64,000 bases of DNA from Lactobacillus sp. (GCA_022484695.1 JAKVKU010000003.1:186001-250000), one strand, 5' to 3'; positions 18,858 to 28,213 are shown, counted from the stretch's first letter. The notes: generated by a model not told the origin, from the sequence alone. Numbers and translations are program-made.

Positions 18858-19904
18858 TTAATCCTCCACTTTGAATTGATGTAAGAAACGAATATCGTTT
18901 AAGTAGAATTCCCGAATATCATCAATACCATACTTCAGCATGGCAAAGCGATCAGGCCCTAAGCCAAAGGCGAAGCCACCATAGATCTTAGAATCAATGC
19001 CGGCATTTTCAATGACATTAGGATGAACCATCCCAGCCCCCAGCACTTCGATCCAGCCGGTGTACTTGCAAACGGCGCAGCCTTTGCCGCCACACTTAAA
19101 GCAAGATACATCAACTTCAACAGATGGTTCCGTGAATGGGAAGTAACTTGGCCGTAACCGAATTTTGCGATCAGCCCCAAATACATGCTTGGCTAAAACT
19201 TCTAATGTTCCCTTTAAATCGGCCATGGTAATGTGTTTATCAACCACCAAGCCTTCAATTTGATGGAATTGATGGGAGTGAGTGGCATCATCTGTATCCC
19301 GGCGATAAACACGACCGGGACTGATCATTTTCAAAGGTCCCTGATTAAAATCATGTTTCTCTAAGGTCCGAGCTTGTACTGGTGAAGTATGAGTCCGCAT
19401 TAAAATTTCATTCGTGATATAAAAAGTATCTTGCATATCCCGGGCTGGATGGTCCTTGGGCATGTTCATCATTTCAAAATTATAATGATCTTCTTCAACT
19501 TCTGGGCCATCAACGACTTGGTAACCCATACCAATGAATAATTCTTCGATATCATTTTGAACTTGCGTTAAAACATGACTAGTGCCAATTTCAACCGGCC
19601 GGCCGGGTAAGGTAACATCAATGGTTTCAGCACTTAGTTGTTCATTTAATAATTGCGTTTGCAGCTCTTGTTTCTTGGTCTCAATCGCTTCTGTTAAACT
19701 ATCCCGAACTTCATTGGCAAAGCTGCCCACTTGGGGCCGCTCTTCGGCGCTTAAGTCCTTCATCCCCCGTAATACGTTGGTGATCGGTCCTTTTTTACCC
19801 AACAGACTAACCCGGATATCATTTAACACTTTTGTCGAATCCACAGTTTTAATTTGGGCTAGGCCCTTTTCTTTTAACTGCTCTAAATCACTTTTCAAGC
19901 TCAT
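18858..19904 (-). CDS. pheS: Phenylalanyl-tRNA synthetase alpha subunit
   Basis: The catalytic subunit, 348 residues. An N-terminal coiled coil is followed by the class II core: [32 protein letters not shown] and [17 protein letters not shown] (motif 3). A CXXC-containing insert ([12 protein letters not shown]) is a common variant in Firmicutes. The start is the ATG with AAGGGA 8 bases upstream. It is the first gene of pheST, controlled by the T-box leader just upstream. Confidence 0.97.
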   Translation of the reverse strand: MSLKSDLEQLKEKGLAQIKTVDSTKVLNDIRVSLLGKKGPITNVLRGMKDLSAEERPQVGSFANEVRDSLTEAIETKKQELQTQLLNEQLSAETIDVTLPGRPVEIGTSHVLTQVQNDIEELFIGMGYQVVDGPEVEEDHYNFEMMNMPKDHPARDMQDTFYITNEILMRTHTSPVQARTLEKHDFNQGPLKMISPGRVYRRDTDDATHSHQFHQIEGLVVDKHITMADLKGTLEVLAKHVFGADRKIRLRPSYFPFTEPSVEVDVSCFKCGGKGCAVCKYTGWIEVLGAGMVHPNVIENAGIDSKIYGGFAFGLGPDRFAMLKYGIDDIREFYLNDIRFLHQFKVED

Positions 19905-19937
19905 AATTGAAGTCCCTTCCATTTGTTATTTCCAGAC

Positions 19938-20177
19938 AAAAAAAGACCCCATCCAGCAAGGGACGAGGTCTACGCGCGGTACCACCCTAATTTACAACGC
20001 AAATATGCGTTATACACTTCATGTTTAACGGCCACTCAACCGGTACACTTTTTAGGTGCCGACTCAGGAAGTGAATTCCCAGTACAGAAATTGGGCTCCA
20101 TCTCAGAAAAAAGAAGCTTCTCTAATCAATGCCTGTCACTGGTACTACTTTCCTTCAACGTCTTTCAATATAAAAAT
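19938..20177 (-). ncRNA. T-box leader of pheST, Phe specifier
   Basis: The antiterminator bulge GGTGGTACCGCG is at 19976-19987, followed by a terminator hairpin (19945-19971) with a T run. In Stem I the lower helix GAAG/CTTC is directly preceded on its 3' side by TTC-A. This puts the specifier codon TTC (Phe) at 20073-20075 and matches the regulated genes. Uncharged tRNA-Phe should promote read-through. Confidence 0.93.
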
Positions 20178-20205
20178 ATGATACCGCAATTCCATTTTTT
20201 GTCAA
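20178..20205 (-). promoter_or_regulatory. pheST promoter
   Basis: TTGACA (20200-20205), a 16-base spacer and TATCAT (20178-20183) just upstream of the T-box leader, in the short gap after the HxlR gene. Confidence 0.7.
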
Positions 20206-20209
20206 ATCA

Positions 20210-20578
20210 CTAATCGCATTCTGCTGCGTCAATAAAATTATCAGACCATTGATGGATCGCAGCCATGACTGGCCCAAGGGCTTGGCCTTTATCCGTTAAG
20301 CGATATTCGATCAACCCAGAATCACAGTGGGTCAAGCGCTGAACTAAATGCTCAGCCTCTAATTCTTTCAAACGTTCTACTAAAACACGATCGCTACATT
20401 TCGTGATATTACTGGATAGATCCTTAAAACGCAACGTCCCATTTTCTAACAATACATCAATAATCAGGCCGTTCCATTTCTTGCCTAGAATGGAGAAGGT
20501 CTTTGTGAACTTGGGACAAAGTTGAAATTGTTCATTTTGGCAGGGAACTGCCAGCTCAGTCTTTGTTTGTTCAACCAT
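20210..20578 (-). CDS. HxlR-family winged-helix regulator
   Basis: A 122-residue DNA-binding protein with the HxlR layout: LCPKFTKTFSILGKKW (conserved Cys-Pro and Trp), LRFKDLSSNI, DRVLVERLKELE and YRLTDKGQAL. Several family members (YodB, CatR, HypR) sense quinones or disulfide stress through this N-terminal Cys. Here there are also Cys residues near positions 13, 65 and 85 and at the C-terminus. The start is the ATG with AGAGGTGA upstream. Its targets are unknown. No divergent partner gene is present. Confidence 0.88.
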   Translation of the reverse strand: MVEQTKTELAVPCQNEQFQLCPKFTKTFSILGKKWNGLIIDVLLENGTLRFKDLSSNITKCSDRVLVERLKELEAEHLVQRLTHCDSGLIEYRLTDKGQALGPVMAAIHQWSDNFIDAAECD

Positions 20579-20651
20579 GCTCTCACCTCTACTTATTAAA
20601 AATAAGTATAAACAAAAAGGCTGCATTTAGCAACCTTTTTGCTGTAAATCC

Positions 20652-21155
20652 TTATGAAATTGAGACACCAAACCGGCGTTTGATTTTAGCGGCAGCCCGA
20701 TGATACAATGGATCGCCAACTTCTTCTAACGCACAGTAATCATCAACCAAGGTCACGACCCAGCTTTCCTTGTATTTTGGCAAAGCTAACGTTGCGCCAA
20801 ACATATGCTTGATGATGATATCTTTTTCCATTGGGCTGAGATCTGTTAATTTTTCAGCGTTACGCAAAGCAATTCGCGGATGCACATAAGCGTGTGTCCC
20901 CAAATCAAATTTGGTATTGCGCCAATCATAATAAAACAAATCGTGTAACAACCCAGCTCGAGCGAGTGCTCTAGTGTTTAAATTTAATTTCTTACCTAAT
21001 AAATAGCTTCGATATGATACGTGAATTGAGTGTTCTAAGCGGTTAGAATAATAATGCTGGGTAAATTCTGCCAACTTTAAAACTTCATCACGTTGCAGTA
21101 GATCTGATACCAATGCGACATATTCAGAATCATCTTGCCAATTTTTCTCTGACAT
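20652..21155 (-). CDS. HD-domain protein
   Basis: A 167-residue protein with an HD phosphohydrolase pattern: His in LEHSIHVSYRSYLL, then GLLHDLFYYDW, then HPRIALRNAEKL and DIIIKHMFG. This metal-binding set is typical of uncharacterised HD proteins related to nucleotide hydrolases. The substrate cannot be inferred. The ATG has AAGGGAG 7 bases upstream. It is separated from the HxlR gene by 73 bases and lies in the same direction as the SpoU gene. Confidence 0.85.
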   Translation of the reverse strand: MSEKNWQDDSEYVALVSDLLQRDEVLKLAEFTQHYYSNRLEHSIHVSYRSYLLGKKLNLNTRALARAGLLHDLFYYDWRNTKFDLGTHAYVHPRIALRNAEKLTDLSPMEKDIIIKHMFGATLALPKYKESWVVTLVDDYCALEEVGDPLYHRAAAKIKRRFGVSIS

Positions 21156-21234
21156 TCACAAACTCCCTTTTTGACAGTCACATAACCTTGAGCAACCAAA
21201 TTATATCATGTTTCAGCCCCAAAGCAAAGCGGTA

Positions 21235-21993
21235 TCATTGGCGTAATTGAAACATTAAGATGCCAGCAGCCACAGCAGCATTTAAAGATTCAGCCGCCCC
21301 AGCAATTGGAATATAGAGGTTTTGCGTCGTTGCCTGCAATAAATCTGGTGCCATGCCATTGCCTTCATTACCAATAACTAAGGCAAAATCTGTGACTGGC
21401 CCCACATCGCGAAAACTGACGGTATTATCCCCTAAAGCCGTGCCGTAAATAGGAAGTCCTTGGGCCTTAAAGGTTAACAAGGTCGCCATTAAATCCGCTT
21501 TGTATAGGGGTATATGGAACTGGCTGCCCTGCATCCCCCGCAATGTCTTGGGATGGTATGCCGAAACCGTATTGCTCCCAAAAATTACCCCGGCAAAGCC
21601 AGCCGCATCGGCTGTCCGGACCAAGGTCCCCACATTACCAGGATCTTGCAAGTCGTCCAGCCATAACCAAGCGCCTTTAATGGTCGTGGGCAAAGCTGGG
21701 GTCAAAATAGGCAATACAGCAAAAACCCCCTGATCCGTCTTGGTATCGGCCAAGTGCTTACTAACTGTCTCACTGATTAAAATCGTTTCAAAATCCCCGA
21801 GAAAAGCTGGATTGGCATCTAAGGTGGCTTGGGTCACCAATAATTGCTGCAGCGGTGCTTGGGCCTTGATAGCCTCCATGATTTCGTGCCGACCCTCTAG
21901 GAGATAAAGCCGTTCTTTTTTTTGGTATTTGGTCTGCTTCAATTTGATTATATTTTTGATCGTATCATTCTTAGGTGAATCAATAATTTTCAA
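21235..21993 (-). CDS. TrmH/SpoU-family RNA 2'-O-methyltransferase
   Basis: A 252-residue SPOUT enzyme. An N-terminal substrate-binding domain is followed by the knotted SAM domain with LDDLQDPGNVGTLVRTADAAG, LVIGNEGNGM and IPIAGAAESLNAAVAAGI. It probably methylates 23S rRNA or tRNA; it resembles Bacillus YsgA, which sits upstream of pheST there too. The start is TTG with AAGGAG 6 bases upstream. It is divergent from the acylphosphatase gene. Confidence 0.92.
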   Translation of the reverse strand: MKIIDSPKNDTIKNIIKLKQTKYQKKERLYLLEGRHEIMEAIKAQAPLQQLLVTQATLDANPAFLGDFETILISETVSKHLADTKTDQGVFAVLPILTPALPTTIKGAWLWLDDLQDPGNVGTLVRTADAAGFAGVIFGSNTVSAYHPKTLRGMQGSQFHIPLYKADLMATLLTFKAQGLPIYGTALGDNTVSFRDVGPVTDFALVIGNEGNGMAPDLLQATTQNLYIPIAGAAESLNAAVAAGILMFQLRQ

Positions 21994-22065
21994 AGTAGTC
22001 TCCTTTTTGAACTGTTCGTAGTATGATATCTATTGTAGCAATAATTCATAAGGATGTGTATACAA

Positions 22066-22344
22066 ATGCAAAGAGGTGTTTCTTTAACTGTCTTTGGTCG
22101 GGTTCAAGGCGTGGGCTTTCGCTATACCACGGTAATGCTGGCCAAAAAGTTTGATATCAAAGGTACGGTTAAAAACAATTCTGATAACAGTGTTTCAATT
22201 CAAGCCGTCGGGGAAACCCGCAATTTACAAGCCTTTGTCACGGCTATTAAAGCCGGCCCGTCTCCTTATGCCCGGGTGCAAAAAGTATTGGAGCAGGAAC
22301 TACGACCTTTGCCCGATTTTGGGCAATTCAACGTAATTGGCTGA
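22066..22344 (+). CDS. acyP: Acylphosphatase
   Basis: A small cytosolic enzyme (92 residues) hydrolysing acyl phosphates. The signature VFGRVQGVGFR holds the catalytic Arg, and the catalytic Asn is in GTVKNNSDNSV. A start four codons upstream (22054) is possible, but it would put the ATG inside the ribosome site AAGGATG. Immediately upstream of yidC, as in many lactobacilli. Confidence 0.93.
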   Translation: MQRGVSLTVFGRVQGVGFRYTTVMLAKKFDIKGTVKNNSDNSVSIQAVGETRNLQAFVTAIKAGPSPYARVQKVLEQELRPLPDFGQFNVIG

Positions 22345-22413
22345 AAATCAGTTGAAATGTCCCTTACCATAACGTATAGTATTTTTTGGACCTATCTATG
22401 AAAGGAACGGAAA

Positions 22414-23406
22414 ATGAAAAATAAAAAAACCAAATACATACTACTCGTTTTGACGGCAGTTGTCTTATTGGCCGTCTTAAGTGGTTGTAATGTTCAAAAT
22501 GTTTACCGTACCGGGCAAAAACCACCTACTGGTATGATTTACGGGACACTTTATAATGTATTAGCCCTGCCAATGCAACATTTGATCAATTGGACCGCCG
22601 ATTTGATCGGTGGTCCCAGTGGTTATGGTTGGGGTATTTTAATCATCACGTTCATCGTGCGCTTAGCCATCTTACCATTGATGCTGTATCAATCTAATAA
22701 ATCCACGACCCAACAAGAAAAAATGCAACGGGTCCAACCCCAACTGACCTTGATTCAAAATGCCATGCGGGAAAATAAAACACCGGATGCCCAAACCCAA
22801 TTATCCCAACTTCAAATGAAGGTTTATCGGGAAAACAATTTGAGTTTAACCGGTGGGATCGGCTGTTTACCTTTAATTATCCAATTTCCATTCATGATTG
22901 CCATCTATCAAGCCGTGATGTATTCCCCAGAAATTTCTTCGGCACATTTTCTTGGCATTAGCTTAGGTGTTTCCAATATTGCAGTCACGATCATTGCCAC
23001 GTTATTATATGTCTTGCAAAGTTGGATCATGTTACAAACCGTGCCAGAAGCCCAGAAAAAGGCCATGCGCATGACGGCTTTAATCAGTCCAGCAACGACC
23101 TTTGTCATTGCGATCATTGCCCCTTCTGGCCTGGGTCTTTACTTCTTAGTGGGTGGTATCATTTTCGTCATCCAGCAGATCATTGTCAGCTATGTCATGA
23201 CCCCTAGAATTCGGCGCAACATTGACGCTGAATTAGATAAAAAACCAGTTGTTGAAGTCGTTACTAAAGACGTTATCAATAATTTAGGGCGCACGGCACC
23301 TACTGGTGGAACCGCTGCAACTAGCACCAACGAATCTCTAGAAAAACTTCATGAGCGTAACCGCCGTCGCAATGCTGGTAAACAGCAACGGCCAACGCGT
23401 AAATAA
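22414..23406 (+). CDS. yidC: Membrane protein insertase YidC (OxaA)
   Basis: A 330-residue lipoprotein-type insertase. The signal peptide ends in a lipobox (LSGC), followed by the YidC core: GWGILIITFIVRLAILPLM, QKKAMRMTALISPATTFVIA. The hydrophilic groove Arg lies in the first core helix. A basic C-terminal tail (NRRRNAGKQQRPTRK) can contact ribosomes, as in the YidC2 paralogue of Streptococcus. The gene usually near rpmH-rnpA is the other paralogue, so this one is probably the second copy. It ends at a terminator shared with hemC. Confidence 0.94.
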   Translation: MKNKKTKYILLVLTAVVLLAVLSGCNVQNVYRTGQKPPTGMIYGTLYNVLALPMQHLINWTADLIGGPSGYGWGILIITFIVRLAILPLMLYQSNKSTTQQEKMQRVQPQLTLIQNAMRENKTPDAQTQLSQLQMKVYRENNLSLTGGIGCLPLIIQFPFMIAIYQAVMYSPEISSAHFLGISLGVSNIAVTIIATLLYVLQSWIMLQTVPEAQKKAMRMTALISPATTFVIAIIAPSGLGLYFLVGGIIFVIQQIIVSYVMTPRIRRNIDAELDKKPVVEVVTKDVINNLGRTAPTGGTAATSTNESLEKLHERNRRRNAGKQQRPTRK

Positions 23407-23414
23407 ATTTCTAA

Positions 23415-23452
23415 TAAAAAAGATTAAGACAGATTGTCTTAATCTTTTTTTT
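23415..23452. terminator. Bidirectional terminator overlapping the hemC stop
   Basis: A 12-base perfect inverted repeat (AAAGATTAAGAC and complement, 5-base loop) with A/T runs on both sides, between the convergent yidC and hemC. The hemC stop codon lies inside one arm. Confidence 0.88.
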
Positions 23453-24362
23453 GTAGTTGCCGCATGGCATTTTGCGCTAAGGTGATCCCTAGTTTTTCCG
23501 GATCAGCACTTGCCCCGGATACATAGGTAAAACGCGCTGGTTTAAATTTATCCGCTAAAAATGCTCGGGCTTGGATCTGGCCATCCTCTGAAGCTGCTGC
23601 CAGGCAGCCTAAAGGAATGGTACAGTCGCCGTCAAGGGTTTTTAAAAACGCCCGTTCACAGCGCATGGTCTGATAATTCTTGGCGTCATTAATACCCTGG
23701 AGCAACTTCACGATCGCCTGGTTTTGGGTGGCACACTCCAGTGCCAAGGTTCCTTGACAAGCAGCTGGGACAAATTGGTGGGTGGGTAAATCAAAGTAAT
23801 GGAGTTGGTCTGGGTCTAATAACCCCAAGCGCTGCAGGCCCGCCGCAGCTAAAACAATCCCATCAAAGTCTTGCATCGCTAGTTTTTTCAATCGAGTCGG
23901 CACATTGCCCCGGATATTTTTAACTTTAAAATCCGGGCGTAAGTGCTGCAATAATGTTTGGCGCCGGGGACTGCCGGTGCCGATCACCGCTCCTTGGGGT
24001 AAATCTTGCCAGTGCTTTAGATGACTATCTTTGACCACCAACACATCTTGAGCCAAAGCCCGGGGCGGTGTGGCCGCAATCGTTAAACCCGGGGCCAATT
24101 TGGCTGGTAAGTCTTTGGCACTGTGCACGGCAAAATCAATTTGCTGGTTTAATAATTCAGTTTCAACTTCTCGGACAAATAACCCATTACTGCCCAGTTG
24201 AACTAGGGCCGTATTAGGCTTTAAATCCCCTTTTGTTTTGATAGGTACAACCTCAAAATCCAAAGTTGGATCAATTGCCTGTAAACGCTGAATCACTTCA
24301 TGGGTTTGGACCAGCGCTAACTTGCTCGCCCGACTACCCACTAAAATCTTCTGTTGCGTCAC
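23439..24362 (-). CDS. hemC: Hydroxymethylbilane synthase (porphobilinogen deaminase)
   Basis: Condenses four porphobilinogens to hydroxymethylbilane. The 307-residue protein opens with ILVGSRASKLAL and has VHSAKDLPA (catalytic Asp) and GTGSPRRQTLLQHLRP (substrate-binding Arg). The dipyrromethane-anchoring Cys247 is in DGDCTIPLG. The start is GTG with AAGGGG 8 bases upstream, 29 bases inside the end of cobA. It is the last gene of the met8-nirBD-cobA-hemC run, which points to siroheme supply for nitrite reductase. No porphobilinogen synthase gene is in the window. Confidence 0.95.
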   Translation of the reverse strand: MTQQKILVGSRASKLALVQTHEVIQRLQAIDPTLDFEVVPIKTKGDLKPNTALVQLGSNGLFVREVETELLNQQIDFAVHSAKDLPAKLAPGLTIAATPPRALAQDVLVVKDSHLKHWQDLPQGAVIGTGSPRRQTLLQHLRPDFKVKNIRGNVPTRLKKLAMQDFDGIVLAAAGLQRLGLLDPDQLHYFDLPTHQFVPAACQGTLALECATQNQAIVKLLQGINDAKNYQTMRCERAFLKTLDGDCTIPLGCLAAASEDGQIQARAFLADKFKPARFTYVSGASADPEKLGITLAQNAMRQLQKKD

Positions 24363-25386
24363 GTGAATATCCCCTTTTAGCTAAAAATTCTGAAGCCGTT
24401 TGAATCTGTTCAGTAGGTATTGGCGGTAAATCTAAATCTGACAGCTGCTGTTCAAATGCAGTTGGTGAGCTGCCCGCCGTCAGCAAAACCTGCACCGGTG
24501 CCACTTCGGCCAGCCAAGCATGGGTAATCGTCTTAAAACGCTGATTCTCTGCCGTATTTTGGCTGATCACCCAAACATCAGCCCCTTGGGTGGTGAAAAA
24601 AGTAGCCTTTTCATAATTCAATTCTGGCAAAACCAATAATATGCGGGTGCCAAATAAAGGCTTGGCCGCAAACCAATTGGTATTTTCTTGATAATCAGCA
24701 GCGACGGCTCCAAATAAATAGATAGCTGGATTTTCAATTTGACGTTGTTGCATAATGGTCACAAAATCAGCCAGGGTCGCTGGGATGATTTCCTGGCGAC
24801 CATAGCTAACCCAACGGCCAATCAACATGGGCAAATTCGCTGGTAATTGCGTTAACAAACTAGCTTGAATTTCCGGGGCATGTTTCACCCCCATATAGAC
24901 CACAATCGTCTGTTCTTGTTCTTGTAATGAAATTGGCAGTTGGCCATCTAATAGTTGGGTCCCCGTTAAAAAAGTTACGCCGTGGCTAATACCCCGTTTG
25001 GTCAACGGGATTCCACTATATGCTGCTAATGCGGAAGCCGCCGTGATACCCGGGATAATTTGGTAAGGTAAACCCGCAGCCTTAATTGGGACAATTTCTT
25101 CATCCAAGCGCCCAAATATGCCAGCGTCACCGCCTTTGAGTCGGACGACATGTTGATGGGTCTGAGTTGCTTGCAGCAATAAGTCCGTTATCCAATTTTG
25201 AGCATGGTCTTTTGAACGGGGAGATTTGCCCACACTCACCAACTCAGCTGCTTTAGGGGCCAGCAATAATAATAATGGATTTAAAAGCCGATCATAAAAA
25301 ACAATATCGGCCTGTTGGATTGCCTTCAAGCCGGCCACTGTGATTAAATCGGGATCCCCCGCACCAGCACCCACAAAACTGATCAT
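24334..25386 (-). CDS. cobA: Uroporphyrinogen-III C-methyltransferase with short HemD-like tail
   Basis: Residues 1-241 form a SAM-dependent uroporphyrinogen III methyltransferase making precorrin-2. The motifs are FVGAGAGDPDLIT (Ala where Pro is usual), VVRLKGGDAGIFGR, IPGITAASALAAYSGIPLT and TIVVYMG. Residues 242-350 begin KPLFGTRILLV and continue with QVLLTAGSSPTAFEQQL and TASEFLAKRG. This resembles the ends of uroporphyrinogen III synthase (HemD), but at about 109 residues it is less than half the usual 250. CobA-HemD fusions of full length are known. It follows nirD by 2 bases with GGTGG before the ATG. Confidence 0.9.
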   Translation of the reverse strand: MISFVGAGAGDPDLITVAGLKAIQQADIVFYDRLLNPLLLLLAPKAAELVSVGKSPRSKDHAQNWITDLLLQATQTHQHVVRLKGGDAGIFGRLDEEIVPIKAAGLPYQIIPGITAASALAAYSGIPLTKRGISHGVTFLTGTQLLDGQLPISLQEQEQTIVVYMGVKHAPEIQASLLTQLPANLPMLIGRWVSYGRQEIIPATLADFVTIMQQRQIENPAIYLFGAVAADYQENTNWFAAKPLFGTRILLVLPELNYEKATFFTTQGADVWVISQNTAENQRFKTITHAWLAEVAPVQVLLTAGSSPTAFEQQLSDLDLPPIPTEQIQTASEFLAKRGYSRDATEDFSG

Positions 25387-25388
25387 GA

Positions 25389-25706
25389 TTAGTCCACCAT
25401 CACATATAGCTTACCAGCTTCAATAACTGTTTCATAAGTCGGCACGCCAGCCTTTCCTGCATTTTCTAATAAAGGTTCCCCGTTCAACAAACTAATTTGC
25501 CAGCTATGCAAGGGACAAATCACGGCTTTACCTGTGACCATACCAGCGGCCAAGGGGCCTTGGCGGTGGGGACAAATATTGCCAATGGCATAAACCTCGG
25601 TGTCACTTAATTTAAAAATTGCCATGGGTTGTGTGCCATTTTGCACTTCAAGTCCCATTTTCAGGGGAATATCCGCCATGTCGGCAATGTATGCTTTACG
25701 TGTCAT
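25389..25706 (-). CDS. nirD: Nitrite reductase small subunit, Rieske type
   Basis: A 105-residue partner of NirB. It carries a complete Rieske [2Fe-2S] site: Cys and His in CPHRQGPLAAG, then Cys and His in ICPLHSW. The enteric NirD lacks these ligands, so this is the Bacillus NasE-like type, able to carry electrons. The ATG follows the nirB stop codon with no gap, with GGAGGG 7 bases upstream, indicating coupled translation and equal amounts. Confidence 0.95.
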   Translation of the reverse strand: MTRKAYIADMADIPLKMGLEVQNGTQPMAIFKLSDTEVYAIGNICPHRQGPLAAGMVTGKAVICPLHSWQISLLNGEPLLENAGKAGVPTYETVIEAGKLYVMVD

Positions 25707-28163
25707 CTAGACACCCTCCTTAACGGTTTGACCTGTGATATCTACCACAGTATATAAGGCTTTCAAATTTTCTTCATCTTGCAAGCGAGCTTGCCAAGGG
25801 GCAAGGCCATGACGATAGTCCTGGTAGGCTGCTTTGGCAATGGCTAACCGTTCCAGGTAAGCATCCCGTTGACTATCATCTTTTAACATGGCGATAACAT
25901 TTTCAACGCCGGTGTTTTGCACTACTTTAAAGGTCCGCTGACCGTAGTGGGCATGTTCGCGGTACCACTGTAAATAAGCGCCAAAATAAGTTAAGACTTC
26001 ATCTTCGGTTTTAACGGTTGTCAACAAACTAGCTTCAACCACCTGCGTCCCGTTGTTACCGCCGATATAAAGCTGATAGCCCCCTTCGATACCAATCACC
26101 CCAAAGTCTTTGGTTAAGACCTCCGCGCAATTTCTAGGACAGCCTGCAACACCCAACTTCACTTTATGAGGCGTGTCGATCCCCACATAATTACGATCTA
26201 TCAATTCAGCCAAGCCAGCCGAATCAATGGTTCCAAACCGACACCAGTTTTTGCCCACACAAGCTTTCACTTCACGGGTTGCCGTTTTTTCATAGGCTTC
26301 CCCAGAATCCATATCTAAGTCATGCCAAACCTTAGGCAGATCGGCTTTGCGGATACCATATAGGCCAATTCGTTGGGCATTCACCACTTTGATCATGGGC
26401 ACATGGAACTTCTCGGCTACCTTGGCGATTTTGATCAGTTGTTCCGGTGAGGTCTTGCCCCCAGCCATCCGCGGAATCACCGAGAAGGTGCCATCTTTTT
26501 GAATGTTGGCTAAATAGCGTTCGTTAGCCCAACGCGCTGTAATCTCTTCTTGATGTTCAGTTGGGAATAGCATATTTAAATAATAGTTCAAAGCTGGCCG
26601 GCACTTATCGCAGCCCTCTTCAGTCCGCCAGTTCAAGCCCCGACGCACAGCTGCAGACGTCAGCCAGTGATTGGTTTTGATGGCCGTGATGATGGCATCA
26701 TAGCCCAAATCAGTACAGGGACACATGGTTTCCGTCATGGCTTGGGCTTTATCACCTAATTCTAACTGCAATAAAGCTTCAATGGTTGGCTTGCATTTCC
26801 CACAAGAGGTCCCAGCCCGGGTGGCTTTACCCACGCCGGCAACTGATGTGAGTTGTTCTTCACGAATCGCATCTAAAATAGTACCCTTACTGACCCCATT
26901 ACAACCACAGATAATTTCATCTAAGGGCATGCTAGCCAAATCTTCCGTGCTATCGCCGCCACCTTCTGTTAAAAGCAACCCAGTCGCCTGGTACTGGGCA
27001 ATTTCGTCTTGGCGCTTAATCATGCTGAAGTAGCGATTGCCATCACTGACGTCCCCATATAAAATCTCGCCGCAAACGACCCCATCTTTAACAAAGATTC
27101 GTTTGTACGCATGGTTGACCCCATCTTGAGCAATAATCGAGCGGACATCACCATCTTCTTTAATTTGGCCAGCTGAGATCAAGTCGATTCCTGGCACCTT
27201 TAATTCAATGGTTTCCAAGACAGGACTAAAAGGCTGGGTGGGCTCGCCACATAAGACATCGGCCACAATTTTTGCTTGCGCGTAACTGGGGGCCACCGTC
27301 CCCACCAGTTGATCCTCAAATTCGGTACACTCACCAATGGCAAATATATTATCATCACTGGTACGCATAAACGAATCCACGGTAATACCCCGGGCAACAT
27401 TTAAACCCGCGGCCTTGGCCAGGGTGGTTTCTGGTCTGATTCCCAAAGACATCACCACCATTGTGACATCTAATTGTTGCCCATCATCAAAAACTAAACC
27501 GGCAACTTGGCCGTTATCGTCCCCTAAAATAGACTTTGTCCGTTTGCCCAAGTAAAACTTCAACCCCCGGGCTTCTAGGTCACGTTGTAACATTTTACCC
27601 GCAGTTTCATCTAACTGGGTAGCCATTAACCAAGGTGCCAACTCAATCACACTAACCGTGGCCCCTTGATCCACTAACCCAACGGCAGCTTCTAGACCCA
27701 ATAGGCCACCACCGATCACGGCAATGTTGGCCCCAGTTGCGGCCATTTGTTGCATGTATTTGCCATCTTCAATACTGCGAAAAGCCACAACATTTTTCAG
27801 ATCATGCCCGGGCACCGGTAAAATAAAGGGCATCGAACCAGTGGCTAAAATCAATTTATCATAGTCAAAGTGTGCCCCAGAACCAGTGGTGACCACTTGC
27901 TTTACCGGATCAATCCCGGTAGCCGGATCATCATTAACTAAGTTGATCTGATTGTCGGTATACCAGTCATAATCGTTGGTAATAATATCCGGCCAATCCA
28001 TTTCCTTTTCTAAAACTTCAGATAGTAAAATACGATTATAACCGGGATAATTTTCAGCCCCGATAACCGTTATTTCAAATAAGTCTGGGTTGGCCCGTAA
28101 AATATTATCGACTGCGCGAACCCCTGCCATGCCATTGCCAATGACCACTAATTTCTCTGCCAT
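25707..28163 (-). CDS. nirB: NADH-dependent nitrite reductase large subunit
   Basis: Cytosolic six-electron reduction of nitrite to ammonium with NADH; 818 residues. N-terminal FAD site GNGMAGVRAV and NAD site GGGLLGLEAA; then two BFD-like [2Fe-2S] regions (CGCNGVSKG with CGKC; CPCTDLG with CDKC). The nitrite/sulfite reductase half-domain and the siroheme-[4Fe-4S] site follow, with Cys635, Cys641 (CVGKNWC), Cys675 and Cys679 (CPRNC). All ligands are intact. The ATG has AAGGAG 7 bases upstream. It can use nitrite as electron sink or nitrogen source; no nitrite transporter or nitrate reductase is nearby. Confidence 0.96.
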   Translation of the reverse strand: MAEKLVVIGNGMAGVRAVDNILRANPDLFEITVIGAENYPGYNRILLSEVLEKEMDWPDIITNDYDWYTDNQINLVNDDPATGIDPVKQVVTTGSGAHFDYDKLILATGSMPFILPVPGHDLKNVVAFRSIEDGKYMQQMAATGANIAVIGGGLLGLEAAVGLVDQGATVSVIELAPWLMATQLDETAGKMLQRDLEARGLKFYLGKRTKSILGDDNGQVAGLVFDDGQQLDVTMVVMSLGIRPETTLAKAAGLNVARGITVDSFMRTSDDNIFAIGECTEFEDQLVGTVAPSYAQAKIVADVLCGEPTQPFSPVLETIELKVPGIDLISAGQIKEDGDVRSIIAQDGVNHAYKRIFVKDGVVCGEILYGDVSDGNRYFSMIKRQDEIAQYQATGLLLTEGGGDSTEDLASMPLDEIICGCNGVSKGTILDAIREEQLTSVAGVGKATRAGTSCGKCKPTIEALLQLELGDKAQAMTETMCPCTDLGYDAIITAIKTNHWLTSAAVRRGLNWRTEEGCDKCRPALNYYLNMLFPTEHQEEITARWANERYLANIQKDGTFSVIPRMAGGKTSPEQLIKIAKVAEKFHVPMIKVVNAQRIGLYGIRKADLPKVWHDLDMDSGEAYEKTATREVKACVGKNWCRFGTIDSAGLAELIDRNYVGIDTPHKVKLGVAGCPRNCAEVLTKDFGVIGIEGGYQLYIGGNNGTQVVEASLLTTVKTEDEVLTYFGAYLQWYREHAHYGQRTFKVVQNTGVENVIAMLKDDSQRDAYLERLAIAKAAYQDYRHGLAPWQARLQDEENLKALYTVVDITGQTVKEGV

Positions 28164-28213
28164 AAGTTGTCTCCTTTTATGTGTACTACTGAACAGACTA
28201 ATAATTATTTTTC

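Noticed and set aside
24334-24362. Frameshift joining cobA and hemC
   Set aside because: Both frames are open to their ends, hemC has its own GTG with AAGGGG, and the overlap is a normal coupling arrangement.
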